The notes under the pieces: model-generated
What the model saw: only the letters and a program-made list of their open reading frames with translations
Told to the model about the DNA's origin: nothing
Database searches by the model: none
In this document: in pieces, positions 12,201-23,053 of the stretch
How positions within the stretch are numbered: the first letter of the stretch is position 1
How the letters are laid out: every line of letters starts with the position of its first letter
Source of the DNA: Takakia lepidozioides
Lineage: Eukaryota > Streptophyta > Takakiopsida > Takakiales > Takakiaceae
NCBI GenBank assembly: GCA_030704615.1
Contig: CM060732.1
Location: forward strand, 75,375,053-75,439,052
Direction of reading: 5' to 3'
Length of the DNA stretch: 64,000 nucleotides
Translations under genes and position numbers: made by a program

Positions 12201-14533
12201 CTTCAGACAGGGGCCCTGGCTCAAGAGCCCCGTTCTTCATGGCTTGGACCGTGGCGGGCCCAAGCTGTGTCTACACACCCGAGATGCAAAAACAATGGCA
12301 TCCCGCGCATCTCGTTGGATGCCCCTGGTACCTGGATATGTCTGGCGGTATTGTTGACGAGTCTGAGAAAGATCTGCACGCCTTGGCAGAAGAGAAGAGA
12401 AAGGAAAGACGTGTCCCTGCTTGGCCAAAGTCGGCAAAGGAATCTGCTGCTCTGGAAGAATCCAGAAAGGCAGCTGAGATGGCACAAAAGACGGTGGATG
12501 CAGCTGTGCAAGCCCAACAGAAGGGGTCGAAGAAGAGGACTCGCCAGCAAGGAGCAGCTGTTGTGACACCCGCCAAAACGAAGAAGCAGAAACAGCCTGT
12601 TCAGGAAGAGGGTGAGGAAGAGGACTCCGATGGAGACTTTGCAACCAGCCCACCCCCCCCAAACGCAGGCTGCCTCCCCTGTGCCCACCGTTGTCACGAG
12701 AGGCACGAGAACTGGCTCGGCAAAGAAGGCACTCTTCAACCCCCCAGGGGGGCACCCTTTCGAGCCGGTGGAAATGAAGAGGCCGAAAGTGGCTCCCGAA
12801 ACAGTAGTCCCGTGTGTAAATGAGAGTTTCTTGGCGGCTTTGGATGGACGGGCAGCCAAGTTGGCATACATGAAGACCATGGAGGGTCTGAAGGGCAGAG
12901 CACTGAAGAAGGCGACTGCCGAAGAGCCTTCCGACACCCCAGGATTTCAGAATATGGTCTCGTTCTTTGAGAGGGTGTGTGCAGACAAGGATTGTAGGAG
13001 GGGCGGAAATGCCACCGAGTGGTCTTGCGATATGATCATCTTGGATATTCCGGACGGAGAGCCTGTGGAAGGACTGCAAGCTTTGCCATCTTGGAACAGG
13101 TACTCGGAGGACTTTTGGAAGAAAGGATTCGGGCTTGCCCGCATGGTGTTGGATGACAGAGGCTGTGTGGTTGTCCTGGCGAGCAGAGGAAAAAACACTC
13201 AGACAGAAATTGCGAAGTGGACCCGCAAGAGCGCCGTCCCGATTCTGAAAAAGAAGTGGACGTGCATCAACACACTGGGCCTTCGGTCGGAAGGGAAGAA
13301 GGTGATTACGACACTGGCACTCGTCCATTCATTTGCTTGGGTGTTTTCAAATGCGGTGCCGCATTCGTTTCTAATCGTTCCCCCCTGTGTATGCAGACGA
13401 AGCAGTTCGATGCATACTGCTTTGTGAAGGAGAACTCCACCTTTGCTTTCCGGAAGGAGGGAGGAAAGGTTGACCCGAACTGCGACCCCCTCGATTACGA
13501 CGTTCTGTTCAACAACGTTCCCAAGGAACTTCTCCCTCATAGCCTCACTTCAACGGAACCCCTGCGGTACTCACGGACTCGGAGCCCTGCCTTCATTCAG
13601 ACAATTATGGAGACATGCACAGACGTGGAGGGCACAGTGCTCGACCTCATCTGTGGGACAAATATGCAGAATCTTGATCTATGCTGTTCTGCAAATTCTC
13701 GTTAGGATGTAGTTCGCAACATCTGAAGCACCATGTTGTAATGTGTGGATGGCATTGTAACAGGTGCCTCAATGTGGGTTGGGCGGTTTTCCGACCGGCA
13801 CCTCTTTGCCTACGAGGAGGACTCATCCGTGTGGGGATCCCATCTGGAAGGGCTGCAACGGAATGTTAAGGCTCCCAACAGAGCGGAAGTCTCCTCGGAT
13901 TCGTCGGAGTCCGAGGAAGACACAGTGGACATTGATGCGGAGGAGAACCCGGAATACGAGTGAGTGCAAACATTGTAAGTTTGCAAAGCCTTCTGGGTCA
14001 TTTTTGTCAAACGAATTTCCGGACTGTGGTTCTCATTAGTCTCGTTGATGATTGTCATGTGCAGGATTGCAGGGTCCGGGTCGAAACATGTAGGGCCTAC
14101 ACTTCCTGCCAGGAAGAATGTCCCGTTCTTTGCGAGGGCCGACTTCATGACGAGCCCGGTGAGGGACTACTCCCTTCCTAGTTATGCAGCTAAACTCGCA
14201 AATACAGCGATTAGAAGAAGTGAGAATCCCAGTAAAGTAGAGCAGATTTTGGAGAGGGCTAGGGAGGACAGAAGGATAAGGAAAGAGTTGGCAGCAGCTC
14301 AGACAGGTAGACGGGTAAGAAAGTACATATGTGATTCAGCGGATGAGAGCGACGCAGACAGGGAGGAAGACGACCCAACGGAGGTGAGATGGACAGTTCC
14401 GCAAGGGGAAGATGGGATTTTCGAAAGCCTGGCCAACGAGCAGTCCGCTGGAGATGAGAAAGGCAATGAGGGGGTGGAGGCGGAGCAGGACAGTCTAGAA
14501 CAGGATGAGGATTCGGATGATTTTCAAGATTAA
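9250..14533 (+). CDS. ParB-like / DNA-methyltransferase-like protein, multi-exon (E1)
   Basis: Not a standard plant gene. A basic N-terminus (RRKLRNLYF, about 9375) and a Ser/Pro-rich linker lead to a ParB/sulfiredoxin-like domain: CRMVSLPIVRQ (10430), a GSAAFYVS strand, then MFFVWDGNHRLL (10683-10717), the DGxHR motif of that fold. Middle domains of unknown role follow (WYRLTMDGM, 11105; KLHHLST, 11490). The C-terminal half looks like a beta-class amino-methyltransferase: MIILDIPDG (motif IV position, about 13035), VVVLASRGKN, SPAFIQTIMETC..GTVLDLICGT (motif I, about 13580-13660), then GRFSDRHLFAYEED (13780). An acidic tail ends at 14533. About nine introns are visible from GT..AG joins. Frameshifts lie near 10719 and in a C run at 12650. 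Motif IV is DIPD instead of DPPY, so catalysis is uncertain. Confidence 0.65.
10878..10899. promoter_or_regulatory. Intronic E1 palindrome 1
   Basis: CGAAA, core TGCGGTGCCGCA, TTTCG. It lies inside the intron of the ParB-methyltransferase gene that runs from GTAAGAT (10848) to CTTGCAG (10960). Confidence 0.85.
12086..12106. promoter_or_regulatory. Intronic E1 palindrome 2
   Basis: GGAAA, core TGCGGCACCGCA, TTCG. It lies inside the intron of about 12036-12180 (GGTGAAG to CCTTGCAG). Confidence 0.85.
13348..13367. promoter_or_regulatory. Intronic E1 palindrome 3
   Basis: CAAA, core TGCGGTGCCGCA, TTCG. It lies inside the intron of about 13301-13396 (GGTGATT to GTATGCAG). Confidence 0.85.
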
Positions 14534-14669
14534 TAGAATTTTAATGAAGTCTCTATAAATGTAAATTCTCTTCCAGAGTATATAAAGGAAAATCTCCCCG
14601 ACATTCGTGACCCCTCTCCAGTGTGCATTCCAGCCACACAATCGCCCAAACCACGACGCTCCCAAAATC

Positions 14670-15438
14670 AGAAATGGGGCACCGCATTTCCAAAATTTTG
14701 GCAACTCTAAAAACCTCTTTCGGAAATGCGGCACCACATTTCCAAAATAGGGGAGGGACTAAATTTTCCATTTCAATGTTGGCATAGTAAAAAGTAATCG
14801 GCCGATTGGAAATGCGGTGCCGCATTTCCAAAATTTCCTTTGTCCACACGCCAGTTTTGGCCTCTCCCGCTCATTGCATGGATGCCACCACGCTTACAGA
14901 GGTCGAACAAGGAGGTCGAACAAGGAGGTCGAGATGGCGGAATTGGAAATGCGGTGCCGCATTTCCATATTGGGGATGGTCGTTGTTCGAACTGCAGGCC
15001 CACCAGCAAAAATTGGCACCGCATTTCATTGTCAAAAAAAAGTCGATGACGGACATGGAAATGCGGCGCCGCATTTCCAGAACAGACATCGCAATTTGTC
15101 CATTTGCAGACCCTCTCACGGAAATGCGGTAACGCATTCCATCGCGCTGGTCGGAAATGTCACACTTTTCGAAGTGTTGGACGGAAATGCGGCACCGCAT
15201 TCCCTTGTCCAAAAAGAAGTTTCCATTGCCAAGCTGGAAATGCGTCGCCGCATTTGCAATGCCAACCTCGTTGTCTGTCCAATTTATAGACCTGTGTTGG
15301 TATTTCGTGTACCTGGACGGAAATGATGCACCGCTTTCCATTGTCCGACACTGAAATGCGGTTCATACATTTCCATGTCGGCATTGAAATGCGGCACCGC
15401 ATTTTCTTGTCCGACATGGAAATGCGGCACCGCATTCC
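14670..15438. repeat. Palindrome array B of E1 (about 13 sites)
   Basis: About 13 copies of the same palindrome as array A, with shorter arms (GGAAA / TTTCC). Clear sites start at 14808, 14945, 15057, 15181, 15236, 15384 and 15417. Others are degenerate (14670, 15316, 15353). Spacing is looser (30-140 bp) and spacers are less alike than in array A. It lies between the 3' end of the ParB-methyltransferase gene and the next gene on the minus strand. Confidence 0.92.
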
Positions 15439-15695
15439 AATGTCCGACATGGCGTTACTCTGGTATATTCTTGACACATGACTCTCATACCGGTTACTCT
15501 GGTATATTCATCCGGACAGACAAATTGTAGAAATGAGACATCAAATTGTAAACAGTGGGCCAATTCCGACAGTTATTCAACAGAATGAAACACAATCACA
15601 CAGAAGTGAGGTACAATGGGTTTATTGATCGGACACGATGTCTCACATTTACCAACTGCAGACAAAACTAAGCCCTTCATCCTTCTACATGGGCT

Positions 15696-16540
15696 TCACC
15701 AAGTCGACGGAACTTCGATACCCCTCAAAACAAGCTCATTACTGCTGCGGCCCCTCGAGGTAAACTGCAATTCGGTCGTTCTGCTGCCCTTGCTGGAGCC
15801 GACGACAATGTCATGTCCATCAATGATACCACCATCATACATTGACAAGGTCACTGTGGGCCTCATGTGCCCGTGCGATTCGTCTTCGCAACTCAGCCGA
15901 ATGTCTCCATACACTGGAAGAGCGGAGTGATCTGCACGTATATAGTTTTCCCTGGTGCCGTCCTCCCTGGTCCACTGGCAGCAGTTCTAGCGCCAAAGCG
16001 AGGCCGTGCGTGATCTGTCTGGCATCCCTTTCCAGCTTGGTATATCGAGGTCAACAATTTTCAGGACCCACGGACCACATTGACCCTCGCCCTCACCTCA
16101 CTCAAAGCGGTAATAGCCCTCCAGATACTCCATTGCGCGCAAAGACTCTTGCTTGATTCCAGCAGCGTCTGTGAAAACAGAGAGCCAGACAATGATGTCT
16201 CCTGATTCTGGTTTGAACATAGCATAATCGTGGCCATGATAAGGGCAGTCGGCTGGAGTTCGGTGGCACGGCATCCTTGAAAAGTACCGGAGTACTGGAG
16301 TACACTCAATGACAGCAGCTTCCGGATGGAGGAGGAGCAGCGCGGTGGCTGGAAAAAGTTCAAGCTAACGCTGCAATTCCTCACAAACACTCCAGGGCAC
16401 ATTTAAATTCCCCCCCTACAGGATCCTGGACGGATGAAGATTGGCTGCTCCATGAATGTAGCCGTTTCAGTTTCCTACCCTGCCATGCAAACTATGGGCA
16501 ATGACTGCCAGGTGGGCCGATAGCCACTCGACATGACAAA
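15696..16540 (-). pseudogene. Small unknown E1 accessory gene, minus-strand copy
   Basis: Function unknown. Read on the minus strand it has an upstream exon with MPCHRTPADCPYHGHDYAMF and SGDIIVWLS, ending YLEGYYRFE (about 16110). A later exon has ALELLPVDQGGRHQGKLYT, and the last part reads VTLSMYDGGIIDGHDIVVG, ending VPSTW at 15696. Every block has a counterpart in the plus-strand gene at 16627-17380, so the two are inverted duplicates. The blocks fall in different frames, which implies introns plus damage. The start is not certain. No homologue was recognised in E2 or E3. Confidence 0.5.
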
Positions 16541-16560
16541 GTCCATCCCCCCTTCGATGT

Positions 16561-16580
16561 AAATGCGGCGCCGAATTTCC
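16561..16580. promoter_or_regulatory. Palindrome between the two divergent accessory genes
   Basis: AAATGCGGCGCCGAATTTCC, a one-mismatch copy of the E1 palindrome. It sits between the 5' ends of the two divergently transcribed accessory genes, a place where a shared operator would lie. Confidence 0.75.
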
Positions 16581-16626
16581 ATCCGGGGATGGACTTCGGT
16601 GGCATATCTCAACCTATACCCCGTGG

Positions 16627-17380
16627 ATGAGAAAGAGGTATGGGCGTCGTGAACACGTTACACCTCCGTCGGTGGGTGCGTGGGACCCAGATGCTCCATT
16701 ATTTGAGCCCGGACTGCTCTTCCGCTTCGCATCATTTCCAAAATCTAAGGGCTTCGTTGTTGTCCGCAAGGTCATTGTCATCGGCAGCAAAGACGTCCTC
16801 AGGTCCTCCTTTGCAAGGATGCCGTGCTTCCGGAACCGGGACGACTGCCCTTATGGAGGCATCGATTATGCAATGTATTCGGCCACATCGGGAGACATCG
16901 TTATCTGGTACACAGATTACACAGAAGATACTGGTTCGAATGTGGAAACATTGTCCGCTTTTGAGTATCTCCCAGGCCAGTACGCCTTCGAGCGGGTGAC
17001 GATCTTGGTCTGAGGAGTCCGTGGCTCCTGCGCATCCTTGATTCCGATTTTCCCAGCTACGACGGGCACCCATGCAGAAGAATGCGCACTGCTATGCTGT
17101 TGCAGTGGAACTGCTGCCAGTGGACGTGGGTGGACTCCATCGGAGAGACTTATACTCCTGAAGGAGTGCGCTCATCTTCTCCATTGTATGGGGACAGCGC
17201 ATTGGTGTGGAGGACGAAAACGTGAAGCTTTCCATATACGATGGTGGTATGATTGAAGGGCAGGACATTGTGGTGAACATCAACAGGGGCGGTACAACGG
17301 CTGCAATCGACTTTACCTGGAGAAGCCCGAAGACTCATGAGCTAGTTCTGAGAGCAGTCGAAGTCCCATTGACAACGTGA
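16627..17380 (+). pseudogene. Small unknown E1 accessory gene, plus-strand copy
   Basis: The first exon (ATG 16627) gives about 125 residues with LLFRFASFPKSKGFVVVRK, RMPCFRNRDDCPYGGIDYAM, SGDIVIWYTDY and YLPGQYAFER. An intron of about 90 bp follows (GTGACG to CATGCAG, 17077). The second part reads AVELLPVDVGGLHRRDLYS, then, in shifted frames, VKLSIYDGGMIEGQDIVVN and ends LRAVEVPLTT before TGA at 17378-17380. The shifts near 17160 and 17195 look like single-base indels. The family is unrecognised and there are no membrane segments. The shared blocks with the minus-strand copy show the original protein was about 220-240 residues. Confidence 0.5.
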
Positions 17381-17760
17381 CTTGTATTCAGTGGCACAGG
17401 GCTAACGATTTCTTTGCACAATCACCACAGTAGACGTGCTTCAAATTCAATTCATGTGGATCAATAAAAACCTCATTGTGCCCTCTTTTTATTCTATTCT
17501 GTGTCCATCGTTCCCAGAATGCGTCATTGCTCATTTCGTTTGGGATTGGGAGTGTGGGAGGATTTTGCAAGTGGCTGTTAGGCTGAAATGGGCCCCCATT
17601 GTACAGAGCAGTACCACCCTACCATTCGCGAAACATTGCCATTCAATATATAATTCTAAAAAACATTGCCGAACCTCCTTCATCGGGAGGTCCTTCTCCC
17701 CCTATGACCGTGGCACCCTTAACCCTATTCCCGCGGACACATATTTCCGTAAAATAGTCT
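17381..17760. other. E1 right non-coding region
   Basis: AT-rich sequence containing possible polyadenylation-type signals (AATAAA near 17464). No gene was seen. Confidence 0.4.
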
Positions 17761-17833
17761 GCTCATGTTTTTTTTCACACTTACGACTCTGCTCATGGCT
17801 CATGCCGCTCATGGCTCATGGCTCATGAAATAG
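17761..17833 (-). repeat. E1 right terminal inverted repeat
   Basis: Five GCTCATG copies, ending GGCTCATGAAATAG: the inverted form of the left end. Confidence 0.8.
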
Positions 17834-18199
17834 CAGCCCCCCTTAGATCATTTTACATCCGACGATTAGAACAATCTCTACGAGCCACACAAGCCCTAAA
17901 ATACATTAAAATATTCCACGTCATGAGCCATGTGGAGCACTTATAAAAATTCCATTTTTGAATAGGATGTGCAATGAATGCCTAGTTGTTAAGAGTCGTT
18001 CTCTAGTGCTTAAAACCACTTGTAATTGTTGTTTTAAAAAAAAAACAATTTACGTAATTGAATTAAATCGCCGTGAATATTGCGCCGACTGCGGAGTCAT
18101 TGATGCAACTTCTATCCGCCATTAGAAATGCGAATTTATCCGTTATGACTGTGCAGTAGTAACAAACATCTCAAAGTTGTTCCCTCAGTGGTTTTGGAC
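17834..18199. other. Stretch between E1 and the E2 gene
   Basis: AT-rich, with an A10 run at about 18037-18046 and one ATGAGCCATG motif at 17924. The left end of E2 should lie here, but I cannot place it. Confidence 0.4.
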
Positions 18200-18476
18200 A
18201 CGCAGTCGATTCGGAAAAGACACGAATGCTTCTAGTGCAAGAGCAGGATTTTGGAGAGGAACAACAACCCCCCATACATCCGAGAACAGGTGAGAAGGAG
18301 ACTGCATCCGAGGGAGAGACGGACGCCGAAGATGATATTGATGCTGGCCTCATGAAGCAGCAAACAGTGGAAAAAAAGATGGGGGAGATGCTCCAGAACA
18401 TGCTCAACAAAGACAACAGTCCGAAGCGCAAAGGGTCTCCGGTGATTGGAGAGACTTTGAGTGCAACACAAAGACA
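18200..18476 (+). pseudogene. E2 ParB-like gene, exon 1
   Basis: Encodes an acidic, coiled-coil-like N-terminal piece (MLLVQEQDFGEE, ETDAEDDIDAGLMKQQTVEKK, MLQNMLNKDNSPKRKGSP) ending SATQRQ before a GT splice donor at 18477 (ACAG|GTACAAG). The intron that follows contains the E2 palindrome array and, nested in it, E3. The next exon begins at 36045. The same intron, just before the exon ending GGQKV, carries E3's array in the E3 gene. ATG 18226 is the first in frame. Confidence 0.55.
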
Positions 18477-18641
18477 GGTACAAGTGTTGTTCACTGATAC
18501 ATTTTGATTTTGCTTCATGTTATGTTGGCTATGCAATCTGAGGTAAGTGCAAGAAGAAACCATTATGGGGTGCCGCACACTGTGGGTGCTGGTCTGTCAT
18601 GTTGTTTCCGGTTTGCAGGTTCAATCTACCCCTGATTGGAA

Positions 18642-19493
18642 GCTCAAACAGCGTGTGGCAACGCACACTGTTTGAGCCCCTGTTGTGCTTGTTTTTTGTT
18701 GTGAAAATCGGCCACCTTGGGCCCACTCTGGCAGGTTGTAAACACCTCTTATTGGAAGCTCAAACAGTGTGCGGCAACGCACACTGTTTGAGCCCACCTT
18801 TGTGCTTGTTTTTTTATGTCAAATTCGGCCACATAGGGCCACTCTGGTAGGTTGAATCCACCCCTGATTGGAAGCTCAAACAGTGTGCGACAACGCACAC
18901 TGTTTGAGCCCCCATTTGTGCTTGTTTTTTGATGTGAAATTTGGCCACATAGGGCCCACACTGGCAGGTTGTAAACACCCCTTATTGGAAGCTCAAACAG
19001 TGTGTGGCAACGCACACTATTTGAGCCCACCTCTGTGCTTGTTTCTTGATGTGAAATTTGGCCACATATGGCCACTCTGGCAGGTTGAATCCACCCCTAA
19101 TTGGAAGCTCAAACAGTGTGCCGCAACACACACTGTTTGAGCCCCCTTTTTGCTGGTTTCTTTTATGTGAAATTTGGCCACCTTGGGCCCACTCTGGCAA
19201 GTTGTCAACACCCCTTATTGGAAGCTCAAAGAGTATGCGGCAACGCACACTGTTTGGGCCCACCTCTGGGCTTGTTTTTTGATGTTAAAATCGGCCACAT
19301 GGGGCCACTCTGATAGGTTGAATCCACCCCTTATTGGAAGCTCAAACAGTGTGCGGCAACGCACACTGTTTGAGCCCCCATTTGTGCTTGTTTTTTGATG
19401 TGAAATTTGGCCACATAGGGCCACTCTGGCAGGTTGTAAACACCCCTTATTGGAAGCTCAAACAGTGTGCGTTGCCACACACTGTTTGAGCCC
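18642..19493. repeat. E2 palindrome array, left part (8 units)
   Basis: Eight units of about 117 bp at 18642, 18758, 18874, 18991, 19107, 19224, 19340 and 19457. Each holds a roughly 36-bp palindrome: GCTCAAACAGTG, core TGCGGCAACGCA (or close), CACTGTTTGAGC. Spacers alternate between GGTTGAATCCACCCC and GGTTGTAAACACCCC, so the true repeat is a dimer of about 233 bp. The unit at 19457 has the centre flipped to GCGTTGCC. Confidence 0.95.
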
Positions 19494-19533
19494 ACCTTTG
19501 TGCTTGTTTTTGGATGTGAAATTTGGCCACATA

Positions 19534-19541
19534 GGGCCACT
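19534..19541. repeat. E3 target-site duplication, left
   Basis: GGGCCACT inside an E2 array unit. It recurs at 35038-35045. Confidence 0.85.
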
Positions 19542-19870
19542 CGAGGGAAGCAAGCGCGTGAGCGCGCTCACGCTTAGCGGACTAAGCGTGAGCATACTTC
19601 ATTAAGCGTGAGCACATTTTGTAAGTGTGAGCACATTTCTTAAGCGTGAGCATAGAATGAAAGCGGAGCCTATAGCCGTGGGAAAAGCAGAACCTATTGT
19701 TGTGGGGACGACGTTTATGGTTTAGGGGGGAAACATACGCAAGACATGAATGGAAATTTGAGAGTAGTGCGAGACGAAATCCATACGGATGAAGTGGAAT
19801 GGATGAATATTGGATGAATGTTGGATGAATGTAGGATGAATGAGGGACGTCAAAATACGGATGAATATAC
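19542..19870 (+). repeat. E3 left terminal region
   Basis: Starts CGAGGGAAGC, with GCGTGAGC repeated at 19555-19650 at about 20-bp intervals. GGATGAAT(A/G)TT is then repeated about five times at 19785-19870. The inverted counterparts are at 34945-35037 and about 34675-34880. Confidence 0.8.
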
Positions 19871-20074
19871 AATGGATGAGACCAATGACTTCTGTGTTGA
19901 ACGAACTCGAACGATGTTCGATGTTCACGTACCTTTTGTTCGAAACAGTATACATGTCGTATAAACAATGCCAGTAGTGAAGGTCCATGTTGTGGGGTAG
20001 GAGATGGCTTCTGAGTCAAGAAAGTGCTGCCATCAAACAGCTTGAAGCTTTTTCCATACAAAGGCGCGACTTTG

Positions 20075-22554
20075 TCATCTGTCACCGGACGTCACAGAAA
20101 ACCATCCCAGGCTTTGCAAGATCATGCTCGAGAACATCTCAAACTCGTGCAGTACTATCTGCTCCAGTAGTGTCATAACATTAGCAGGCCCTATCATACA
20201 TTGGTGAATGTATGTGTCTCTTTTTGGATCACAAAACATCCTCTGAATGTACATGTAGTACAAATGTTTGCATGGCACAAATTTACCTCTCTTTCCTAGA
20301 GAACTGGAGATTGTGTTTTTGAAGTCTGGGCAAGTGCAATCTAGGAAATTGGAAACTGTTACCTCGTATGCCCTGTTGTGAAGAACATATCCCATCGTCA
20401 CCATACTATACACCTGTCCGTAGCCTGGTGGGGGAACATCGACAACGTGGTTGATCCGACACTGAAGGGTTTTCGCTGATTCAATCTTGCACTCGTGCTC
20501 TACACCTGCCTCAACCCACCGGACCACCTTTCCGTTTCTTTTCGTAGGCCAGTCGTTGCCAAGTGGAGGGCGCGCAGGAAACGAGGAAGGGAAATCATCC
20601 GAAGAATTAACTGTCATGACAGTTGGTCCTCTTGGCAGCCGAAATCCTGCATCCTCCATCATGTCAATTTCCTGTGTAGATAGTGTAGTTCCCATCTTAA
20701 CTGGCCAAACATTTGGGATTTGAGGTTTTCTTATCACCGAATCACGGACAGTTCCCATCACGCAACGTTTCATGTCATCGGGACAAAACCAAAACTTGTG
20801 AGGCCTGGCCTCCCGCGCACTATAATGCTTGAACAACCCTGTGAAAGTTGGGGCTGGAGTCCCTGCTGGGGCTCTACAAATCATAGATGTGCACTTCACA
20901 AAGGACGTTGCCCTGATAGCGGAACATTTCACCTTTGAGCCTTGTGGAGTTTGTTCTATGTGCCACAGCGCGTCTGCACATTCAGACTCCTGGATGGGCA
21001 GCAGGTTTGCCCCTTCCTCCCGTATAGTTGTAGTTGTCGACTCCGTGAACTCTTTCAAGGAAGATTCACCCACAAAGGATGTTGCGTGCACAAAAGTGGG
21101 TGGCACGGGCACACATGGCACCAAAAAGTTATCCCTATCATGTCGATGTGAATCACCGTCCGATCCCGGAGGGGTATCCAGTTTGCGCTTGCATGAACTG
21201 AATCTCTCCTCACATTCCAGATGAGGAGGTCTGGATTGCAAAGGTGTTCCCACTGTGCATTTGTTTACAACCTTTGCCATTCTAACAGGATTCTTGCATC
21301 TGTTTGCAGCCCTCAATTGCAACTCCGCCATGTCTGGCCCCTTACCAGAACCGCGTCCACGAAGGAAATCCCGGTACCGTGTTTGTTGCGAAAGCGCTCG
21401 GACCATGTTATCCGAAGTGACAACGTACAGGTCCCGTCCGTTCTTGCCGGATTGCGCATTCTACACATTATGCGTAGTCTCGGATAGATTACAAGATGGC
21501 ATATCCTCCTCATGACTCTCACAAGGGACTTCCACATCAGGATTTGAGACTCAGTGTCTTCGGATTGCATGTCACACACTGCAATTGTCATAACTCTTTG
21601 GTAAGATGGATCGTACACATGGGCAGCCATGGTTGTCCAGCCCTTCACACGTTTCACATGATCAAACATGAGCCAGGATTTCTGGAGATCGCCACCGGGC
21701 TGCATTCTGCGGACCAAGCTAACTCCACTTCCCTCCGCAACTGTGGACATCTTGAATAAGAACACTTTCAACGAGCCCTGACCAGGAAAGACATTATCTT
21801 GAATGAAGTCGTACATGCTTCTCCGCTTCAATTCCAGGATGCTATCCACATAACTGTGCTCCTTGTCCCCATTCTGAGTGCGTTGATCTGGTTGTGTACA
21901 TTGGGTGAACTAAGGGTCGAGAAATAGTCCATAACGACGTCCAATTTTTTCGCTGTCAAGTTTCTCAATGTTCTCTTCCGCTCCTCCTAGAATGTGTTTT
22001 TGCAAGAAGCTCTTGCTTGCAGAAAGTGCAATTGCAGATGGCGGTGCATAAGCGGCATTCTCCACCTCACGCCGTAGAAGTCCCCGAATTGTTTCAAGAC
22101 TTTCTCGACAATCCCCTTTCGATACGGGGTGGGTATGATTGCCGAGATGAACACAAGCTCGGGTAAGGCCGCGAAAACGATGGAGCACATAGTACATGCG
22201 GGCCTTGCATGTGCCAATGCATGTTGGAGCCATTTTGCAATATTTGCAGAGCAACGTCGTGTTTTTAGGAGGTGGGCACCCAACCTCGAATGGGTTATCC
22301 GCGCAACGTCTCGTTTGGGGAGCCTCTCAATGCTTGACAGTTGCAGGCTTCATTTCCACAATGTAGGTGCCCAACACAGATTGATCTACGGAAAGACAAG
22401 CCATGAGGGTTATGTATGTTGGTTGTCTTAGTTCGACACCAAGGGTGTCCGTCGTGCTTCTTGTCCATCCCTTGCATGAGTCCCCCCAAACCTCCACAGG
22501 ACGTCGGAGGTGGCAGCTCAAAAACCACATCTCCATCAAATTCTGCGGGAAGGT
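20075..22554 (-). pseudogene. SWIM/MULE-like transposase, C-terminal part (E3)
   Basis: Same family as the E1 transposase. Readable blocks from N to C: FDGDVVFELPPP and KKHDGHPWCRTKT (22500-22420), the Cys-rich CKYCKMAPTCIGTCKARMYYV, LTRACVHLGNHTHP, then ELKRRSMYDFIQDNVFPGQ and SWLMFDHVKR (first Asp, about 21670), MTIAVCDMQSEDTESQ. The second Asp, C-x2-H and catalytic Glu are missing: the frame jumps to a degenerate stretch and resumes at ALSQQTRYRDFLRG (about 21400). The SWIM finger is intact: CTC-x17-PCKH near 20290. The N-terminus is not upstream here but in opposite orientation at 25006, because an inversion broke the gene at 22554. It cannot be catalytically active. Confidence 0.75.
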
Positions 22555-22797
22555 GCCCCATGGTGAGTCTTATGCCACCCCCACTAAATCCCACTAAGCT
22601 ACCACCACCCCTTGTGGAGCCACCCCCACCGCAACCCGGTGTGCGGGGCTCCACCGAGTGAGCGCCTTCGCCTCCTTGAGTGCCTTGGGCACTCAAGGGT
22701 GCTTCAGCCCCCCGTACCTATTGCTGCCACCGCCCCCACCACATGGGCAGCCCCTCTGCGTCCCGACCCCCTGCCCTCAAGGCAAAGGGCCGCGACA
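22555..22797 (-). repeat. Gypsy 5' LTR, first 243 bp (inverted away)
   Basis: Reads on the minus strand from TGTCGCGGCC (22797) to CACCATGGGGC (22555). It matches the first third of the right LTR (31602 down to about 31357). GAACT (AGTTC at 22798-22802) precedes it and matches the base run after the right LTR. It is separated from its other part (25455-25930) by the inversion. Confidence 0.8.
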
Positions 22798-22802
22798 AGT
22801 TC

Positions 22803-22975
22803 ACCTTCTGTCCCCCGATAACAGCCTCTGCTCTGTCTGCGTAATGCTCGTCATCGCCTTCTTCATCATCTACATACTCTACCTCTGCTCCGTCTCTGGC
22901 CGGTTCTTTCCTTTTCCTTTTCCTCTGTAAAAAAACGGAAGATCTATATGTCATGAAGTCTGGTATTGAATACAA
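22803..22975 (-). pseudogene. E3 ParB-like gene, exon ending GGQKV
   Basis: Minus-strand frame with a basic patch (QRKRKRKEP), an acidic run (VEYVDDEEGDDEH) and RAEAVIGGQKVN. It aligns with E2's VDVDDEFYENKAAEMLGGQKVNS at 36100-36170. A gypsy LTR interrupts it right after the codons for GGQKVN, with GAACT as the duplicated target. Upstream on the minus strand comes the palindrome array, then the first exons. Confidence 0.65.
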
Positions 22976-23053
22976 TTACAGATAAACATGCAGTTGCACG
23001 GCCCAAAACAGCCATGCTACAAATCGAAATGACCCTTCATTTGGAGCCCAAAT

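Larger units (their letters stand above)
2809..17833. mobile_element. Element E1: MULE-like transposon with ParB-methyltransferase gene and palindrome arrays
   Basis: The left terminus CTATTTCATGAGC (2809-2821) is matched by its exact reverse complement at 17821-17833. Both ends carry ATGAGCC/GGCTCAT subrepeats. Inside, in order: a palindrome (3386), a MULE/SWIM transposase on the minus strand, palindrome array A, a ParB-methyltransferase-like gene on the plus strand, array B, and two inverted copies of a small unknown gene around another palindrome. MULEs typically make 8-11 bp target duplications, but I find none here. Either the outer ends extend a little further (both flanks are G-rich) or the flanks have decayed. 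E3 has the same gene order once its inversion is undone, which supports treating this as one unit. Confidence 0.8.

Noticed and set aside
22718-22975. Independent small acidic protein gene on the minus strand
   Set aside because: It aligns with the E2 exon ending GGQKV, so it is an exon of the inverted ParB gene, and part of the open frame is LTR sequence.
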